A stretch of 64,000 nucleotides of DNA, taken from Rhodopseudomonas_A palustris_F. GTDB lineage: Bacteria > Pseudomonadota > Alphaproteobacteria > Rhizobiales > Xanthobacteraceae. Below the pieces are notes generated by a model. The model was not told the origin of the DNA. It did no database searches and saw nothing but the letters and a program-made list of their open reading frames with translations. The stretch lies in NCBI RefSeq assembly GCF_000013745.1, contig NC_007925.1:4216001-4280000 (forward strand). The letters run 5' to 3'. Shown piece after piece: positions 18,663 through 26,625 of the stretch; within the stretch, counting starts at the first letter, position 1, and each line of letters starts with the position of its first letter. Both the position numbers and the translations under genes were made by a program.

Positions 18663-19847
18663 TCACATCTCCGCCGCCCCGGCGATCAGCGCATAGCTGT
18701 GCCGCGCCACCATCAGATCCTCGTCGGTCGGGATGATCCAGGCCGACACCCGACTTGCGGGCGTGGTGAGCCGCGGGCCGAACGGCGCCGCCTCGTCGAT
18801 TTCGACGCCGAGCCAGGCCGCTTGTTGCAGCACCCGGCGCCGGATCTCCGGCGAGTGCTCGCCGATCCCCGCGGTGAACACGATGGCATCGAGCCCGCCG
18901 AGCGCCGCCGCCAGCGACCCCAGCTCGCGGCCGATCCGATAGACGAACAGATCGACGGCGGCCGCGGCATGGGGATCGTCGCTCGCCAAAAGGGTGCGCA
19001 TGTCGCCGCTGATGCCCGACACGCCGAGCAGCCCACAGTGCCGATACAGCAGGTCGCGCACCGCCGCCGGCGTCATGCCCTTTACTTCCTGCAGATACAG
19101 CACCACGGCGGGATCGAGGTTGCCGCAACGCGTCGCCATCGGCAACCCGTCCAGCGGGGTGAAACCCATCGTGGTCGCGACGCTGCGGCGACGATGCAAT
19201 CCGCACATGCTGACGCCGGCGCCGAGATGGGCGACCACCACCCGGCCGTCGGCGGCCTCGCCCAGCACCTCCGGCAAGGTGCTGGCGATGTATTCGTAGG
19301 AGAGGCCGTGAAAGCCGTAGCGACGCACGCCTTCCTCGGCGAGCGCGCGCGGCACCGCCAAGGCGGTCGCCACCGACGGCTGGGCGTGGTGGAAGGCGGT
19401 GTCGAAACAGGCCACCTGCGGCAGCGTCGGATGCAATTTGGCCAACGCTTCGATCGCGGCGATGTGGTTCGGCTCGTGCAGCGGCGCCAACGGCACCAGC
19501 GATCGCATCGTCGCGATCACCGCGTCGTCGATCAGCACCGGCGCCGCATAGTGAGCGCCGCCGTGCACGATGCGATGCCCGACCGCGGCCACCGCGAGAT
19601 CGGTGAAGTGACGATCCAGCCAGCTCAGGATATGGGTCAGCGCATCCTGATGGCTGACGGCGTCGACCGTGTGATCGGTCAATGCCGCGCCGTCGGCGGC
19701 GGTGCCGCGCAACCTCGCCCCGTCGCCGATGTTCGCAACCTCGCCGTTGCATAGCAGATCCTGCTTGGTCGGCCGCTTGCCGCTCGGATACAGCGAGAAT
19801 TTCAGGCTCGACGAGCCGGCATTGACCACCAGGATGGCGTCGGTCAT
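18663..19847 (-). CDS. ackA: Acetate kinase
   Basis: A 394-residue enzyme with the N-terminal NAGSSSLKF phosphate motif, HRIVHGG, CFDTAFH, RRYGFHGLSYEYI and the adenosine-binding FTAGIGEHSPEIRRR. It converts acetyl phosphate plus ADP to acetate plus ATP. It starts 27 bases after the phosphoketolase stop, so the two form an operon: phosphoketolase makes acetyl phosphate and this enzyme harvests ATP from it. The HLGAG motif (rather than HLGNG) is seen in several phosphoketolase-linked acetate kinases. Induction under low oxygen is suggested by the neighbourhood. Confidence 0.95.
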   Translation of the reverse strand: MTDAILVVNAGSSSLKFSLYPSGKRPTKQDLLCNGEVANIGDGARLRGTAADGAALTDHTVDAVSHQDALTHILSWLDRHFTDLAVAAVGHRIVHGGAHYAAPVLIDDAVIATMRSLVPLAPLHEPNHIAAIEALAKLHPTLPQVACFDTAFHHAQPSVATALAVPRALAEEGVRRYGFHGLSYEYIASTLPEVLGEAADGRVVVAHLGAGVSMCGLHRRRSVATTMGFTPLDGLPMATRCGNLDPAVVLYLQEVKGMTPAAVRDLLYRHCGLLGVSGISGDMRTLLASDDPHAAAAVDLFVYRIGRELGSLAAALGGLDAIVFTAGIGEHSPEIRRRVLQQAAWLGVEIDEAAPFGPRLTTPASRVSAWIIPTDEDLMVARHSYALIAGAAEM

Positions 19848-19874
19848 CGCGTCACGCTCCCGCTGCGCATCGGC

Positions 19875-22229
19875 TTACGCCGTCCAACGCCAATCGACGA
19901 TCTCCGGCAGATCGTCGCCATGCTCGCCGATATACAGCTTGTGGCGCTGGATGCTGTCCCAGTAGCGCGCGGTCGCCGCCTCGCGCTGGCCGCTCAACCG
20001 CGGGATCCGCAGGATCGCGTCCAACGTCAGCCGATAGCGGTCGAGGTCGTTCAGCACCACCATGTCGAACGGCGTGGTGGTGGTGCCCTCCTCCTTGTAG
20101 CCGCGGACGTGGATGTTGTGGTGGTTGTGCCGCCGGTAGGTCAATTTGTGGATCATCGACGGATAGCCGTGGAACGCGAAGATCACCGGCTTGTCGGTGG
20201 TGAACAATTCGTCGAAGCCGCGGTCGTCGAGGCCGTGCGGATGCTCGCTGCGCGGCTGCAACACCATCAGGTCGACCACATTGACCACGCGGACGCGAAT
20301 GTCCGGCACGTACTCCCGCAGCAGTTTCACCGCCGCCAACGCCTCGACGGTCGGCACGTCGCCGGCGCAGGCCATCACCACGTCGGGATCGCCGGCGTCG
20401 TTGCTGGCGAAACGCCAGATCCCGGCGCCGGCGGTGCAGTGGCGCACCGCGGCGTCGATGTCCAACCACTGCCATTCCGGCTGCTTGCCGGCGACGATGA
20501 CGTTGACGTAGTTGCGGCTGCGCAGGCAATGGTCGGTCACCGACAACAGGCAGTTGGCATCCGGCGGCAGATAGATCCGGGCGATGTCGGCCTTCTTGTT
20601 GGCGACGTGGTCGATGAAGCCGGGATCCTGATGCGAGAAGCCGTTATGGTCCTGGCGCCAGACATGGGACGTCAAAAGGTAGTTCAGCGAGCCGATCGGC
20701 TTGCGCCACGGGATCGTGGCGCACACCTTCAGCCATTTGGCGTGCTGATTGAACATCGAATCGATGATGTGGATGAAGGCTTCGTAGCAGGAGAACAGGC
20801 CGTGGCGGCCCGTCAGCAGGTAACCCTCGAGCCAGCCCTGGCACAGATGCTCGCTCAACACTTCCATCACCCGGCCGTCGACGCTGAGGTTGATGTCGAC
20901 GTGCTCGACCTCGGCCATCCATTCTTTGCCGGACACTTCGAACACCGCCTCGAGCCGGTTCGACGCGGTCTCGTCGGGGCCGAACAGCCGGAAATTCTGC
21001 GACTCCAGATTGGCCTTCATCACGTCGCGCAGATACTTGCCGAGCACCCTTGTGGATTCCGCCCGCACCGCGCCGGGCGCCGGCAGCGTCACGGCGTAAT
21101 CGTGGAAATCCGGCAGCGACAGCGGCTGCAGCAACTCGCCGCCGTTGGCGTGCGGATTGGCGCTCATCCGGCGGTGGCCGGTCGGCGCCAGCGCGACCAG
21201 CTCGTCGCGCAGCTTGCCATTGTCATCGAACAAGTCCTGCGGCCGGTAGCTGCGCATCCAGTCCTCGAGCAGCTTGAGATGCTCGGGCGCCTTGAAATCC
21301 GCGATCGGCACCTGGTGCGCGCGCCAGGTGCCCTCGACCGGCAGGTTGTCGACGAATTTCGGCCCGGTCCAGCCCTTCGGGGTGCGCAGCACGATCATCG
21401 GCCAGCGCGGCCTCGCGGTGACGCCGTGATTGCGGGCCTCATCCTGGATGTGGCGGATCTGCGCCAGGATGCGGTCCAGCGTGCCGGCCAACAGCTGGTG
21501 CACGATGGCGGGATCGTCGCCCTCGACGAAATCCGGCTCGTAGCCGTAGCCGCGCAGCAGCTCGGTGAGTTCCACCCGGCCGATGCGCGCCAGCACGGTC
21601 GGATTGGCGATCTTGAAGCCGTTGAGATGCAGGATCGGCAGCACCGCGCCGTCGCGCGCCGGGTTGAGGAATTTGTTGGAATGCCAGCTGCTGGCGAGCG
21701 CGCCGGTTTCCGCCTCGCCGTCGCCGACGATGCAGGCGACGATCAGGTCGGGATTGTCGAACGCCGCGCCATAGGCATGCGCCAGCGAATAGCCGAGTTC
21801 GCCGCCTTCGTGGATCGAACCGGGGGTTTCCGGCGAGACGTGGCTGGGAATGCCGTGCGGCCAGGAGAATTGCCGGAACAGCCGCTGCATACCGTTGCGG
21901 CTACGCTCGATCGCCGGATAGCGTTCGGTATAAGAGCCCTCCAGATAGCTCTGCGCCACCAGACCGGGGCCGCCGTGCCCGGGACCGATGATGTATATCA
22001 TGTTGAGATCGTGCTGCTTGATCAGCCGGTTGAGGTGGACATAGAGCAGGTTCAGTCCCGGCGTGGTGCCCCAATGGCCGAGCAGCCGTGGCTTGATGTG
22101 GTCGAGCCTCAGCGGCACCTCCAGCAACGGATTGTCCTGAAGATAGATCTGGCCAACCGACAGGTAGTTCGCGGCGCGCCAGTAGGCGTGCATCTTTTCC
22201 AGGAGATCCGACGTTAACGGGTCAGGCAT
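19875..22229 (-). CDS. xfp: Xylulose-5-phosphate/fructose-6-phosphate phosphoketolase
   Basis: A 784-residue thiamine-diphosphate enzyme that cleaves xylulose 5-phosphate or fructose 6-phosphate with phosphate to give acetyl phosphate plus a C3 or C4 sugar phosphate. Recognisable parts are [39 protein letters not shown], the TPP motif [12 protein letters not shown] and the C-terminal [23 protein letters not shown]. The ATG at 22229 is chosen because GGAG lies about 6 bases before it; the frame is open for 59 more codons upstream, but that part is Arg/Pro-rich and lacks family similarity. It is in an operon with ackA. Two perfect FNR boxes lie about 350 bases upstream and may serve this gene or the divergent BON gene. 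Confidence 0.95.
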
Positions 22230-22582
22230 TTTGGACTCCAACTGTGCTGACAGCTTCGGCATACGGTTCCGGGGAGCCGGCGCGGCGATGTTGCGCGAAA
22301 CGTGCAACAGAGGTCTGCAAAGAGCCGGCAATGGGGCCGATGGTGGGCGGTGGTCAATCTTGCGGCATTCCGGTAGGTTGATGTCTAGCTCGCGGCGTCG
22401 AGCCATGCGGTGGGCGATGGGGGACCGAGGACGACCTCGGCGAGCCTAACCATGCTGAGCCAACGTGCAACGAGTATTCTTAAGATGGCTGATCTTCTCA
22501 GGATGATCCGTCACAACAGAACAAATGCGATCTCACGGCGCATCTTTTAACTATTCTGCCGTTGTACAAGTGGGGGCGACCG

Positions 22583-22596
22583 TTGATCTGGATCAA
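22583..22596. promoter_or_regulatory. FNR/FixK-type box 1 (perfect)
   Basis: TTGATCTGGATCAA is a perfect TTGAT-N4-ATCAA palindrome. It lies 98 bases before the BON-protein ATG and about 354 bases before the xfp ATG on the other strand. Binding by FnrL, FixK or a related regulator is inferred from the match. Confidence 0.85.
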
Positions 22597-22615
22597 CTCT
22601 CGACTTCAGGCCTTC

Positions 22616-22629
22616 TTGATTCGGATCAA
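22616..22629. promoter_or_regulatory. FNR/FixK-type box 2 (perfect)
   Basis: TTGATTCGGATCAA is a second perfect palindrome. Its centre is 33 bases from the first, three helical turns, which favours binding on the same face. It is 65 bases before the BON-protein start. Confidence 0.85.
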
Positions 22630-22693
22630 TGTGTTTGTTCGGCGAGCGCAGAAGATGACACCGGTTGAGACCTGCCCACTCCAGAGGCCAATC

Positions 22694-23344
22694 ATGACCG
22701 ATTCCGAGCTGCGTCAGAATATTCTTGACGAGTTTGATTTCGACCCCAGCTTCAACAGCGGACATATTGGAATTGTTGTCGCGAACAACGTGGTCACCCT
22801 CAACGGCCACGTCAACAGCTATGCGGAAAAACTCGCGGCGATCGCGGCCACGCGCCGCGTCAAAGGTGTGCGCTCGCTGTCCGAGACCATCGAAGTTCGC
22901 TATCCGTTCGATCGCACCGCAGACGACCAGATTGCGCAACGCGCCTCCGACATTCTCGATTGGGACGTTCTGGTTCCGGCCAATGCCATCGAGGTTTCGG
23001 TCAAGGATGGATGGATTACGCTCACCGGCAACGTCGACTGGCATTACGAGCGCACCGCGGCCGAAGATGACGTGCGCAAATTGGCCGGCGTGCAGGGTGT
23101 CACCAATCTGATCGCGATCAACAATCCGAATGTCGATACTTCGAGCATCAGGGACAAGATCGAATCGGCGCTGAAGCGTCATGCGGAGATCGGGGCGAAG
23201 GCCATTCGGGTGACCGTGCAGGACGGCAACACGGTGGTGTTGGAAGGCAGCGTCGACACCTGGGACGAGCGTCGTGCCGTGCAGAATGCCGCGTGGTCGA
23301 CACCGGGAGTAGCATCGGTCGATGACCGTTTGATGATTTGCTGA
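22694..23344 (+). CDS. Triple BON-domain protein
   Basis: A 216-residue protein made of three BON domains at about residues 3-70, 78-145 and 148-216. Each has the GxVxL...A pattern (TLNGHVNSYAEK, TLTGNVDWHYER, VLEGSVDTWDER). No signal peptide or membrane segment is evident, so it is probably cytoplasmic. BON domains bind phospholipid or other ligands and occur in osmotic and envelope stress proteins. The ATG at 22694 is chosen because TDSELRQNILDEFDFDPS is the usual start of these hyperosmotic-type BON proteins; an in-frame ATG at 22655 is less likely. Two perfect FNR boxes lie upstream, implying anaerobic induction. Confidence 0.9.
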   Translation: MTDSELRQNILDEFDFDPSFNSGHIGIVVANNVVTLNGHVNSYAEKLAAIAATRRVKGVRSLSETIEVRYPFDRTADDQIAQRASDILDWDVLVPANAIEVSVKDGWITLTGNVDWHYERTAAEDDVRKLAGVQGVTNLIAINNPNVDTSSIRDKIESALKRHAEIGAKAIRVTVQDGNTVVLEGSVDTWDERRAVQNAAWSTPGVASVDDRLMIC

Positions 23345-23398
23345 CGCGCGCTGCTCGCCGCGCCCCTCGCCGAGCTCAAAGCCTGCCGAGCTCAAACC

Positions 23399-24835
23399 TC
23401 ACGACACCTCCTCGTTTTCCACGGCAACGCGCGGCGTCTTCTCGCCGAACGTTCGCACTACGGTAACCGTACAGGGCGCTTCCGCCGCGACCTTGGCGGA
23501 GACGCTGCCGAGCAGCTTGCGCAGCGCCGAATTGCGCCGGGCGCCGATCAGAATATGGTTGACGTGGCTGGCCTGCACGAAGTCGAGGATCGCGGCGGCC
23601 GGATCGATGGCTTCGAGCACGTGCGCGGTCAAGCGGTTGTCGGCGAGCTTCAGCGGTTCCGCCCAATTCCGCAACGCCACCAGGCGATCGACGTGCTTGT
23701 TGTGACCGTGCTCATCGAGCGTCTTGTCGATGGTGATGCGGCCGAGCTTCAGCACGTTGAGGCACGCCAGTCGCGCCGACGGCAAGGTCGCCAAGATGCG
23801 TTCGGCGGTGCTACGCAGTTCGTCGTTCAGCGCGGTGGAGCCTTCGGCAAGATCGATCGCCACGGCGATGATCGGCGCAGCAGCCAATTCGTCGGCCAGC
23901 GACGCTTTGGGCCGCGGCTGTTTGAGGTCGGGATTGAAGCGGCGGCGCAGCGCCGTGCTCCAGGGATCGCGTTTCAGCTTCTCGGAGCGCGTGGTGAGCT
24001 TGACCTCGGCCGGATGGGTGAGATCGAACACCAGCTGCGCCGCGGTCGGGTGCCGCCACGCCGGCTCGATTTCGAGGCAGCGCAACACGATCTCCTGCAG
24101 CCACAACGGATAGTCCGGCTTCAGCTTGCGCGGCGGCGCCGGGTCGCGCCAGAGCCGCCGGCGCATGCCGTACATGGTCTCGGTCTCGCCGAACGGCCGC
24201 ACCCCGGTGGTGAAGAAATACAGCAGCACGCCGAGCGCAAACAGGTCGCTGCGGGGATCGTCGCGCACCCCGAGCAGCCGTTCTGGCGCCATGTAGGGCG
24301 CGGTGCCGAACGGCAACCGGAACTCCTCCTGCATCAGGTCGGGCAACAGATCGCTGCAGGCCAGGCCGTAGTCCAGCACGACCGCCTCGCCGGAGGGGCG
24401 GAACATGATGTTGCTCGGCTTGATGTCGTGATGGATGACGTGCTGGCGATGCAGATCGGCAAGCGCGGTGGCGATCCGCGCGGCGATCGCTACGGCGTCG
24501 GCATAGGGCAGCGGCAACTCGGGCAGCCGCGAGATCAGCGCCCGGCCGGCGATCCGCTCCATCACGATATAGGGCTGAACCGAGAAGTCGCCGGCGGCGA
24601 CGAAGGCCGGGACGTGAACCCCGGACAGCCGCGGCATGATCATCTGCTCCATCTCGAAGCTGACGATCGCCGCGGGGTCCTCGCCCTCGCCGATCTTCGG
24701 CAGCTTCATCACCATCGGCATGGTGGAACCGGGGCGGCTGACGTTGAGCAACGTCGCCATGCCGCCTTGATGGATGCGCTCCTCGATCAGAAATCCGTCG
24801 ATCGAGGAGCCCGGCTCGAGCGAGACGCTGCTCAT
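23399..24835 (-). CDS. Ser/Thr protein kinase fused to a universal stress protein (UspA) domain
   Basis: A 478-residue fusion. The kinase domain covers about residues 12-275: a Gly-rich loop IHQGGMA (21-27), Lys44 in VMKLPK, catalytic loop HHDIKPSN with Asp137 and Asn142 (HHD instead of HRD), DYG with Asp155 instead of DFG, and APE in PYMAPERLL. The C-terminal domain (about 320-470) is a UspA fold with the nucleotide-binding pattern GARRNSALRKLLGSVS. No transmembrane segment is seen. The start is 2 bases after the stop of a metallophosphatase gene, so the two are surely co-transcribed. This pairs phosphorylation with dephosphorylation, and the Usp domain may sense ATP or stress. The operon has an FNR-like box upstream. 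Confidence 0.93.
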   Translation of the reverse strand: MSSVSLEPGSSIDGFLIEERIHQGGMATLLNVSRPGSTMPMVMKLPKIGEGEDPAAIVSFEMEQMIMPRLSGVHVPAFVAAGDFSVQPYIVMERIAGRALISRLPELPLPYADAVAIAARIATALADLHRQHVIHHDIKPSNIMFRPSGEAVVLDYGLACSDLLPDLMQEEFRLPFGTAPYMAPERLLGVRDDPRSDLFALGVLLYFFTTGVRPFGETETMYGMRRRLWRDPAPPRKLKPDYPLWLQEIVLRCLEIEPAWRHPTAAQLVFDLTHPAEVKLTTRSEKLKRDPWSTALRRRFNPDLKQPRPKASLADELAAAPIIAVAIDLAEGSTALNDELRSTAERILATLPSARLACLNVLKLGRITIDKTLDEHGHNKHVDRLVALRNWAEPLKLADNRLTAHVLEAIDPAAAILDFVQASHVNHILIGARRNSALRKLLGSVSAKVAAEAPCTVTVVRTFGEKTPRVAVENEEVS

Positions 24836-24837
24836 GG

Positions 24838-25578
24838 CTATTTCCCCACCAACAGCCGTTCGGCGAGCCAGGTCGGCAGCCCGTTGTTGCGGATCCGGGC
24901 CGCGGCCTGCTCGACGTCATAGGGCGCGCGGCAATAGGTGATCTCGCGGCTCTCGGTGTCGAACAGCGCGTAGGCGGCGGCCGGGTTGCCGTCGCGCGGC
25001 TGCCCGACCGAGCCCAGCACCACCAGCCATTGCCGGCCGGGTAACAGCTGGATCGGCGCGCCGCTGGTCGGCACGAACGAGGTCATCTTGCCGGTCACCG
25101 ACAACGAATACAGCGCCGGCTTGTGCACGTGGCCGCAGAAGGTGACGTGGGCGAAGGTCGATTGCATGCTGCGCGAGGCGCCGCTGGAATCGGTGACGTA
25201 GATCCAATTTTCTGGCCGGCTGGCGTCGGAATGCACGTAAAGCCGGCTGTGCTGCTCCTGCTTCATCGGCAATGCGGCGAGAAACTGCCGCTGCGGCAAC
25301 CCGAGTTCGCCGCGGGTCCATTCCATCGCCGCCTGGGCGTGGGCGTTGAGCTGCACCTTCGGACTACCAACCGCGCAATCGTGATTGCCCATCACCGCCA
25401 CGGCGCCCTCGCCGACCAGATCGATCGCGGTGCTGACCACCCAGTCGGGGTCGGCGCCATAGCCGACAAAATCGCCCAGCAGCGCGACCTGCTCGGCGCC
25501 GGCCTCGCGCGCTTTGGCAAGGCAGACCTCGAAGGCCTGCCGATTGGCGTGAATGTCAGCGAACAGCGCGATCAGCAC
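24838..25578 (-). CDS. Calcineurin-like metallophosphoesterase
   Basis: A 246-residue phosphatase. The metal-binding motifs are in order: FADIHAN at residues 6-12, GDFVGYG, GNHD and a late GHVH. The start is GTG at 25578, directly preceded by GGAGG; the open frame extends 169 codons further but crosses a regulatory box. The size fits PPP/YfcE-like phosphatases. Adjacency to the kinase-USP gene (2-base gap) suggests that it reverses that kinase's phosphorylations (inference). Nucleotide phosphodiesterase activity is an alternative. Confidence 0.9.
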   Translation of the reverse strand: MLIALFADIHANRQAFEVCLAKAREAGAEQVALLGDFVGYGADPDWVVSTAIDLVGEGAVAVMGNHDCAVGSPKVQLNAHAQAAMEWTRGELGLPQRQFLAALPMKQEQHSRLYVHSDASRPENWIYVTDSSGASRSMQSTFAHVTFCGHVHKPALYSLSVTGKMTSFVPTSGAPIQLLPGRQWLVVLGSVGQPRDGNPAAAYALFDTESREITYCRAPYDVEQAAARIRNNGLPTWLAERLLVGK

Positions 25579-25627
25579 AGTGCGTCCTCCCCCGGGGAAC
25601 AGAGTGATGGGCCGCTGAAAGCTGGCG

Positions 25628-25641
25628 TTGATTCTTGTCAA
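25628..25641. promoter_or_regulatory. FNR/FixK-like box before phosphatase-kinase operon
   Basis: TTGATTCTTGTCAA matches TTGAT-N4-ATCAA with one mismatch (GTCAA arm). It lies 50 bases before the GTG start of the metallophosphatase. Confidence 0.7.
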
Positions 25642-25904
25642 AGCGCAAGGCGGCCAATCGCCGACACCGACGATCAGCACGCCTCGATCCCGCCCTCGCC
25701 ATTCGCCCGCGACCGACCGATCCGGCTCCTTACCATGGCGCCCGCACGCCGGGCTAAGTTTTGCAATTCGCGGCGACCGGATCGCAACCGGCGGCATGCC
25801 CCCGGCCGCTCGCCATGACGCGACCCGCGGGTCGACGACGTCGACGTCCGAAACGTCCGCGCGCGTCGATCGGCCGGCGTCAGCAGTGCAACGCAATAGA
25901 ATTC

Positions 25905-25918
25905 TTGATCTGGCGCAA
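25905..25918. promoter_or_regulatory. FixK/FNR-like box before small Cys protein
   Basis: TTGATCTGGCGCAA fits the FixK form TTGA-N6-GCAA. It lies 56 bases before the ATG at 25974. Confidence 0.7.
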
Positions 25919-25973
25919 GCGGCAAAGGTTAGAGATATGACAGCATCAAGAAAAGTTGAGGCTGGAGGCGTCC

Positions 25974-26405
25974 ATGACTTCGTCAAGCAACAAGCGACCG
26001 AGGGCAACCCCCGTTCCCAGCGACGTTGCCGACGTAGTCCGCGAGTGGGAAGAGATCGCCGCGAGTCCGAAAGAGCTGGAAGCATTCGGCCGCGCCATGG
26101 CCAATATGGTTAAGGATCTCGGCCTGTCCCCCCATGAGCTTCGCGCGCTGGCGACCAAGGGCAGCAACGCCAAGGAATTGCCTTGCCTGCTCGAAGCGCT
26201 GCGGATCAGCATTCGCGCGCTGGCCGAAAAAGAACCGATGCTTTTGAACGACCTGCGCCGCGCCTGCGCGCATTGTGACCACAAGCGCGAATGCGACCAG
26301 GACATCGCCGCCGGCACGCTGGTGCCGGCCTATCAGCGCTATTGCCTGAACGTTCAAGCGCTCGATGCGCTTCGACACAACGACAAATTCCACTCCGAAT
26401 CCTGA
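25974..26405 (+). CDS. DUF6455-like small cysteine protein
   Basis: A 143-residue protein starting after a strong GGAGG site (5-base spacing). The C-terminal half carries a cysteine cluster CAHCDHKREC and a further YC near residue 127, in a mostly helical context (RDLxxHELRALAxKG, LPCLLEALRI). This pattern is seen in alphaproteobacterial proteins often found beside oxygen-controlled genes. The Cys cluster could hold a metal or an Fe-S cluster, but this is unproven. A FixK box precedes it, and bchE lies 220 bases downstream on the same strand. It may be an accessory to anaerobic pigment synthesis, or simply an FNR-regulon member. Confidence 0.8.
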   Translation: MTSSSNKRPRATPVPSDVADVVREWEEIAASPKELEAFGRAMANMVKDLGLSPHELRALATKGSNAKELPCLLEALRISIRALAEKEPMLLNDLRRACAHCDHKRECDQDIAAGTLVPAYQRYCLNVQALDALRHNDKFHSES

Positions 26406-26557
26406 TCCGCCGCCGCTCGCGGATCGGATCGCGACCAATGGCGAATTGTCATCATCGGTGATGAGGTGCAGCGACGCTGCCGTGCAAGCGGGCGACGCCG
26501 TGACCATCGCAAAGCATCGATCGCGCAGGGCAAATTGAATACTCGTGCACCAGTCGT

Positions 26558-26571
26558 TTGATCTGAGTCAA
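26558..26571. promoter_or_regulatory. FNR/FixK-like box of bchE
   Basis: TTGATCTGAGTCAA matches the FNR palindrome with one mismatch. It lies 54 bases before the bchE GTG start, consistent with anaerobic activation. Confidence 0.75.
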
Positions 26572-26590
26572 ACTTAACTGACAGCCAATA

Positions 26591-26608
26591 TGTCATGCTT
26601 TCTTGACA
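26591..26608. promoter_or_regulatory. PpsR/CrtJ-type box of bchE
   Basis: TGTCATGCTTTCTTGACA matches the TGT-N12-ACA photosynthesis repressor site exactly. It sits 19 bases downstream of the FNR box and 17 bases before the GTG start. This combination is expected for an oxygen- and light-controlled bch promoter. Confidence 0.75.
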
Positions 26609-26625
26609 ATGACGGGAGAGAGTCA

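Larger units (their letters stand above)
22230..22693. other. Divergent promoter region xfp / BON gene
   Basis: A 464-base intergenic region without a convincing gene. It contains two perfect FNR-type palindromes on the BON-gene side. The xfp-proximal 300 bases hold no FNR box that I can see. Confidence 0.7.

Noticed and set aside
22230..22406. Extended N-terminus for phosphoketolase
   Set aside because: Extra 59 residues are Arg/Pro-rich and unlike the family; GGAG precedes the ATG at 22229.
26590..26625. ATG at 26590 as bchE start
   Set aside because: Adds 12 non-conserved residues, overlaps the PpsR site and lacks a ribosome site; the GTG at 26626 has GGGAGAG and gives the usual BchE N-terminus.
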